Shown piece by piece: positions 60,644-64,000 of a stretch of 64,000 bases of DNA. Each line of letters opens with the position of its first letter. Position 1 is the first letter of the stretch. Made by a program: the position numbers and the translations under genes. A model generated the notes under the pieces. It saw only the letters and a program-made list of their open reading frames with translations, searched no databases and was not told the origin of the DNA. Location: NCBI GenBank assembly GCA_050945795.1, contig JBMNTP010000001.1, forward strand, positions 62,001 through 126,000, written 5' to 3'. This stretch comes from JBMNTP01 sp050945795 (GTDB taxonomy: Bacteria; Bacillota; Clostridia; Christensenellales; MGBC116941).

Positions 60644-61619
60644 ACCTGCCCACCACCTTTTTGTAGATTCGCGTGTCTTTAATGTCCTTTAAAAACTCCG
60701 TAAGCCCGTTGGGCATAAATATCAGTATCACCAGCAGCAAAATGCCATAAAGCAGCATTTGCAGCGTGCCGGTAACCCTTAGCGACTCGTTTACAAACGT
60801 AATCAGGCAGGCGCCTATAATCGGCCCTATAAGCGATGCCCTCCCGCCGAATATAAGCATGGTGAGCAGAAGTATTGACTGCGCCCTCGTTATTATTTCA
60901 GGGCTTATATACAGCTTAAAATGCGCGTGCAGCGTACCGGCGAAGCCGGCGTAAAACGCGCTTATGGCAAACGCCATAACCTTGTATTTCCTCGCGTTTA
61001 TTCCCATGCCCCCCGCGGCGTGCTCATTATCGCGTACAGCTATAAACGCGCGGCCTATGGCTGATTTAACGATTCTGTTTTTAATGAACAGAAATACCGC
61101 GAGGCAAAATACCACAAGGAAGTAATGCGACAACCTTGAATTTAATGTAAGGCCAAATACCTCTATTGTCGGTATGCCCAAAAACCCTGTGAAGTCGCCG
61201 GTTATTCCGCCCGGCGATCTTGTTATAAACATGTATACCAATTCGCAAAAAGCTATAGTCGCCAGCGAAAGAAAGTGCGTTACAAGGTTTGAAACGGGAT
61301 ATGCTATGAGTATGCCTACAATCATAGCCAGCGTTGCACCTATAATCATTGTTATAAAAGGGTGCATTCCTAAATCCCGGCTTAGAATAGCCGTCGTGTA
61401 CGCGCCTATGCCATAAAACGCCGAGTGTCCTAGCGATATCTGGCCGCAGTATCCAAAAAGTATGTCAAGTCCCGAAACGGCTATCGCATATATGCCGGCG
61501 GTAGAGAACAGCAGCATTACATAGTTGCTGCTGCCAAAGAACAGCGGCAACGCAATCAGCAGCGCCAATACCGCGACAATTTGCCAGGTCTTCTTTTTTA
61601 CAGACAATTTAAGCAACAA
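60630..61619 (-). CDS. HAAT-type ABC permease, LivM-like (module 2)
   Basis: A 329-residue permease with about ten helices: GYCGQISLGHSAFYGIGAYT and FIAVRDNEHAAGGMGINARKYK (coupling loop). Separate from module 1 by sequence detail, so not a recent copy. Confidence 0.93.
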   Translation of the reverse strand: MLLKLSVKKKTWQIVAVLALLIALPLFFGSSNYVMLLFSTAGIYAIAVSGLDILFGYCGQISLGHSAFYGIGAYTTAILSRDLGMHPFITMIIGATLAMIVGILIAYPVSNLVTHFLSLATIAFCELVYMFITRSPGGITGDFTGFLGIPTIEVFGLTLNSRLSHYFLVVFCLAVFLFIKNRIVKSAIGRAFIAVRDNEHAAGGMGINARKYKVMAFAISAFYAGFAGTLHAHFKLYISPEIITRAQSILLLTMLIFGGRASLIGPIIGACLITFVNESLRVTGTLQMLLYGILLLVILIFMPNGLTEFLKDIKDTRIYKKVVGRFAGN

Positions 61620-61655
61620 TTATCACTCCTTTTTTGAAATATGACGCTACGCTCA

Positions 61656-62546
61656 TCATCGGGAGCGAATTGCCTGCTCGTTGAATATGCCTGTAGGTCT
61701 TACAACAAGAACCAGCAACAGCAGCCCATACGCTACAAAATCCTTGTAGGAGGAGTCCAGGTATCCCGCGGCAAATATCTCGACAAGGCCTATAAGCAGG
61801 CCGCCTACCATAGCGCCGTACATGTTTCCGTATCCTCCGGCGACAGCGCCCGCGAAACCCTTCTCTCCTATGGACTGACCCAGCTTCGCATAAAGGCCGT
61901 ACAGCGGCCCTAGCATACAGCCGCCCAGTGCCGCTACCGCCGAGGCTATTCCCCAAGTGATTCTAGTCGTCATCGCTACGTTAACGCCGCACGCCTGCGC
62001 CGCCTTAGGATCCTGCGCCGCGGCACGCATCGCCGTACCAAACTTCGACTTTTTCATAAAGAAGTGCATTCCTATCATGCAAGCAAGGGATACACCCACC
62101 GCCACAAATATCTCCGGCCTAAACTCCGCCCCCGCTATAATTATAGATGTGGTTTTCAGTATCGGCGGGAAATGCAGTACTGACCACGGCCACAGCATAG
62201 TAACGGCGCTTTGTATAATGGTTGCTATAGCGACAGTACCGACAACTATAAATATTATAGGCGCGCTTTTTTTCATCATAGCGCCTATATACCCCTTTTC
62301 AATCAGCATTCCGATTATAAACAGTATCGTCATGCCCATAAGAACGGAAATGACAAACGGTATTCCAAGCAGCCGGTAAAAAGTCCAGCACAAGTATGCG
62401 CCAAGCGAGAACAGATCGCCTTGTGCCAGCGTCATCATGCCCGAAGCCCGGTAAATAGTGCTGTATCCTATGCCTATCAGACCGTACATGCAGCCTGTCA
62501 CAAGCCCGCTAAACAAAAATCTAAGAAACATTTGGTCACCATCCAT
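61656..62546 (-). CDS. HAAT-type ABC permease, LivH-like (module 2)
   Basis: A 296-residue permease with about eight helices: FSGLVTGCMYGLIGIGYSTI at the start, GTAMRAAAQDPKAAQACGVNV (coupling loop), and YGNMYGAMVGGLLIGLVEI. A start at 62531 (MFLRFLFSG) is an alternative. Confidence 0.93.
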   Translation of the reverse strand: MDGDQMFLRFLFSGLVTGCMYGLIGIGYSTIYRASGMMTLAQGDLFSLGAYLCWTFYRLLGIPFVISVLMGMTILFIIGMLIEKGYIGAMMKKSAPIIFIVVGTVAIATIIQSAVTMLWPWSVLHFPPILKTTSIIIAGAEFRPEIFVAVGVSLACMIGMHFFMKKSKFGTAMRAAAQDPKAAQACGVNVAMTTRITWGIASAVAALGGCMLGPLYGLYAKLGQSIGEKGFAGAVAGGYGNMYGAMVGGLLIGLVEIFAAGYLDSSYKDFVAYGLLLLVLVVRPTGIFNEQAIRSR

Positions 62547-62558
62547 TCCAAATAAGAT

Positions 62559-62600
62559 AAGGCTTTCGGCAATTTAACTGCCGATATTACCGAAAGCCTT
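62559..62600 (-). promoter_or_regulatory. Stem-loop between binding protein and permease (module 2)
   Basis: AAGGCTTTCGG/CCGAAAGCCTT, an 11-base stem, with an inner CGGCA/TGCCG alternative. Same position as in module 1, likely setting relative expression. Confidence 0.6.
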
Positions 62601-62614
62601 ATAACTTCGCGGAT

Positions 62615-63811
62615 TTAGTTCTTCTTCAAATCATCCAGTACTTCTTCAAGCAGTATGTCGTTGCTATCGGCGTCAACCCAGTAAAGAGCCGCCTGCATAA
62701 GGCCGTCTCCGTCCTTTGTCACACTAAAATCGAATGTGCCGTTTGTGTTTCCGGCGCCGCCTAAGCCTTCATAGTCCGTGATGCTCAAAATAGCGTCTCT
62801 TACAGCCTCTCCGTCAAACTTACCCGAGCGCTTTACGCCTTCGGCTATTATCATCATGGCGTCATAGCCGCGCATGCACTGCTCAACATCGGGCAGCTCG
62901 CCGTATTCATCAAGATACGCCTGGAAGAACTTGCGCTGATTTTCCGTCGCGCCCTTTGCAGGATCGTCTACCAAAACATAAGGCGCCGAGAAAATAACGT
63001 TCTCCATCGCCTTTCCTGCGATTTCCTTAGGTCCAGAGGAACCGAAAAGCTGATCGCCGAGTATGTATCCGGTAAAGCCGTTGGCGCGCGCCTGTCGCAC
63101 AGCGTTGCCTATGTTCGGCGTGTTGCAGGTGAGATAGTATGCGTCGGCGTTAAGCGATGCCAGCTTTGTAAACTGAGCGGTAAAGTCGGTATCGCCTTCT
63201 TCATACGTTTCTTTTCCTACAATCTGTATTCCGGCCGCCTCGCAAGCCTCCGTCATAACCTTTGAGCCGTTCTCACCGTACTCGTTAGCCTGATTGAAAA
63301 GCGCGACCGTCTTTATGTCGAGCAGTTCGCAGGCGTACATAATGCCGGTAATGTTGTATTTAACGCTGAGCGTCGAGCGGAACATGTATGTCCAGCCTCT
63401 TTCAAGCCAGCTTGTAGCTGTTCCGGGGCAAACGGCGGGAATAGCCGCGGCCTCTACAAGATGCCCGACCGCCAAGTCGTTTCCGCTTAGCGTTGAGCCT
63501 ATTATGGAGTGAACTTTATCTTGCTCCACCAGCCGCTCTACGCAGTTTACAGACTGGTCGGTGTCGCCGGTGTCGTCATAGTAAATAAGTTCTATCTGGC
63601 TTCCGAGCAACCCGCCCTCGGCGTTAAGTTCTTTTATAGCCAGCTGCGTGCCTCTAAGTACGCCCATGCCTATATCGGCGTTGGCACCTGAGAGAGGATT
63701 AAACATACCCACCTTGTATACACCGCCCGTGCTGCTGGCCGGCGTACCGCATGCGAAGAGTGTCACCGCCATTATGGCGACAAGACAAATTGTAATAATC
63801 TTTTTGACCAT
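62615..63811 (-). CDS. HAAT-type solute-binding lipoprotein (module 2)
   Basis: A 398-residue LivJ/K-type binding lipoprotein: lipobox LFAC (about 18-21), then GVYKVGMFNPLSGANADIGMG opens the type I fold; a Ser/Thr-rich pocket region (GSTLSGNDLAVGHL) follows. AGGAGG lies 10 nt before the ATG. First gene of the module 2 operon. Confidence 0.93.
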   Translation of the reverse strand: MVKKIITICLVAIMAVTLFACGTPASSTGGVYKVGMFNPLSGANADIGMGVLRGTQLAIKELNAEGGLLGSQIELIYYDDTGDTDQSVNCVERLVEQDKVHSIIGSTLSGNDLAVGHLVEAAAIPAVCPGTATSWLERGWTYMFRSTLSVKYNITGIMYACELLDIKTVALFNQANEYGENGSKVMTEACEAAGIQIVGKETYEEGDTDFTAQFTKLASLNADAYYLTCNTPNIGNAVRQARANGFTGYILGDQLFGSSGPKEIAGKAMENVIFSAPYVLVDDPAKGATENQRKFFQAYLDEYGELPDVEQCMRGYDAMMIIAEGVKRSGKFDGEAVRDAILSITDYEGLGGAGNTNGTFDFSVTKDGDGLMQAALYWVDADSNDILLEEVLDDLKKN

Positions 63812-63888
63812 ACCACTGCTTCCTCCTTAATAGTCTGTGTAGGTAATTCGTATGCCTTCGCTGCATTCGGCGAAACTAACACAAAGCA

Positions 63889-64000
63889 TCAAGTCGAATC
63901 CATCCCTCCCCTCCGCCCGGTATTTCTGTCAACACGGCGTAATATTTCAAGAGAACGCTCGCTCCCCGCCGGATCCGGGGTTGAAATCTCCATGCTTATA
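63889..64000 (-). CDS. Possible C-terminal end of an unidentified gene (cut by window edge)
   Basis: An open minus-strand frame enters at the right edge and stops with TGA at 63889-63891, encoding about 37 residues (ending DRNTGRRGGMDST). It is too short to identify and may be chance. Confidence 0.25.
   Translation of the reverse strand, partial: ISMEISTPDPAGSERSLEILRRVDRNTGRRGGMDST

Noticed and set aside
58714..63720. Single GTATAC words within module 2 coding sequence (about 58716, 59232, 63716)
   Set aside because: Isolated half-sites inside genes, not paired and not near starts.

Overview
This window comes from the chromosome of a low-to-medium GC Firmicute, most likely an anaerobic Clostridia lineage of sporeforming ancestry. 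The evidence is the gene content and order: gerM-like/rph/rdgB/yfcE, spoVG-glmU-prs-pth-mfd, divIVA-sepF-yggS, a PyrR-attenuated pyr operon, PurR, DUF5665, a NusG domain II/Gx-transporter pair, a BclA-like collagen protein and strong Shine-Dalgarno sequences. Almost all genes are on the minus strand. Ile is very often encoded by ATA.

Layout. 1-7.3 kb: edge of a tRNA-Ser, then tadA, a Gx-type membrane protein, NusG domain II and map; tRNA-Ala; a small VOC gene in an AT-rich island bounded by structured repeats; an eight-gene tRNA array; and the gerM-rph-rdgB-yfcE operon. 7.4-16 kb: rqcH; pyrRBCFE behind a PyrR attenuator; DUF5665; lspA-rluA. 15.8-19.5 kb: division/septum cluster divIVA, sepF, yggS, an HlyD-like protein and an HD hydrolase. 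19.7-26 kb: remnant of a surface protein, murJ, DUF368, ispD and two parvulin-type lipoproteins. 26-36.7 kb: mfd, pth, HAD phosphatase, prs, glmU, spoVG, purR, murC. 36.7-45.6 kb: hairpins and 110-bp tandem repeats, PHP phosphoesterase, aminotransferase, thioesterase, aldo/keto reductase, a lone BMC-H shell protein, a glycosyltransferase, a 5'-shortened collagen-like gene and a serine recombinase with its small partner.

45.8-63.8 kb is the most unusual part: two parallel catabolic modules. Each has a complete HAAT-type (Liv-like) ABC importer with its binding lipoprotein, an FCD-type GntR regulator and a divergent transaldolase-family enzyme. Module 1 adds two short-chain dehydrogenases; an AEC carrier and an unknown lipoprotein lie between the modules. 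No sugar kinase, PTS or isomerase is present. Four inverted or tandem GTATAC sites lie upstream of every transcript start in module 1, which suggests that its own GntR protein controls all of it. The substrate cannot be named from sequence; a polyol, ketose or sugar-acid-like compound cleaved without prior phosphorylation is my inference.

A second original signal is an RNA-like repeat that begins at the first base after the CCA of both tRNA-Ala and the last tRNA of the array. It contains two consecutive hairpins, the second followed by a T tract and supported by compensatory base changes. Behind tRNA-Ala it is tandemly repeated every 117 bp.
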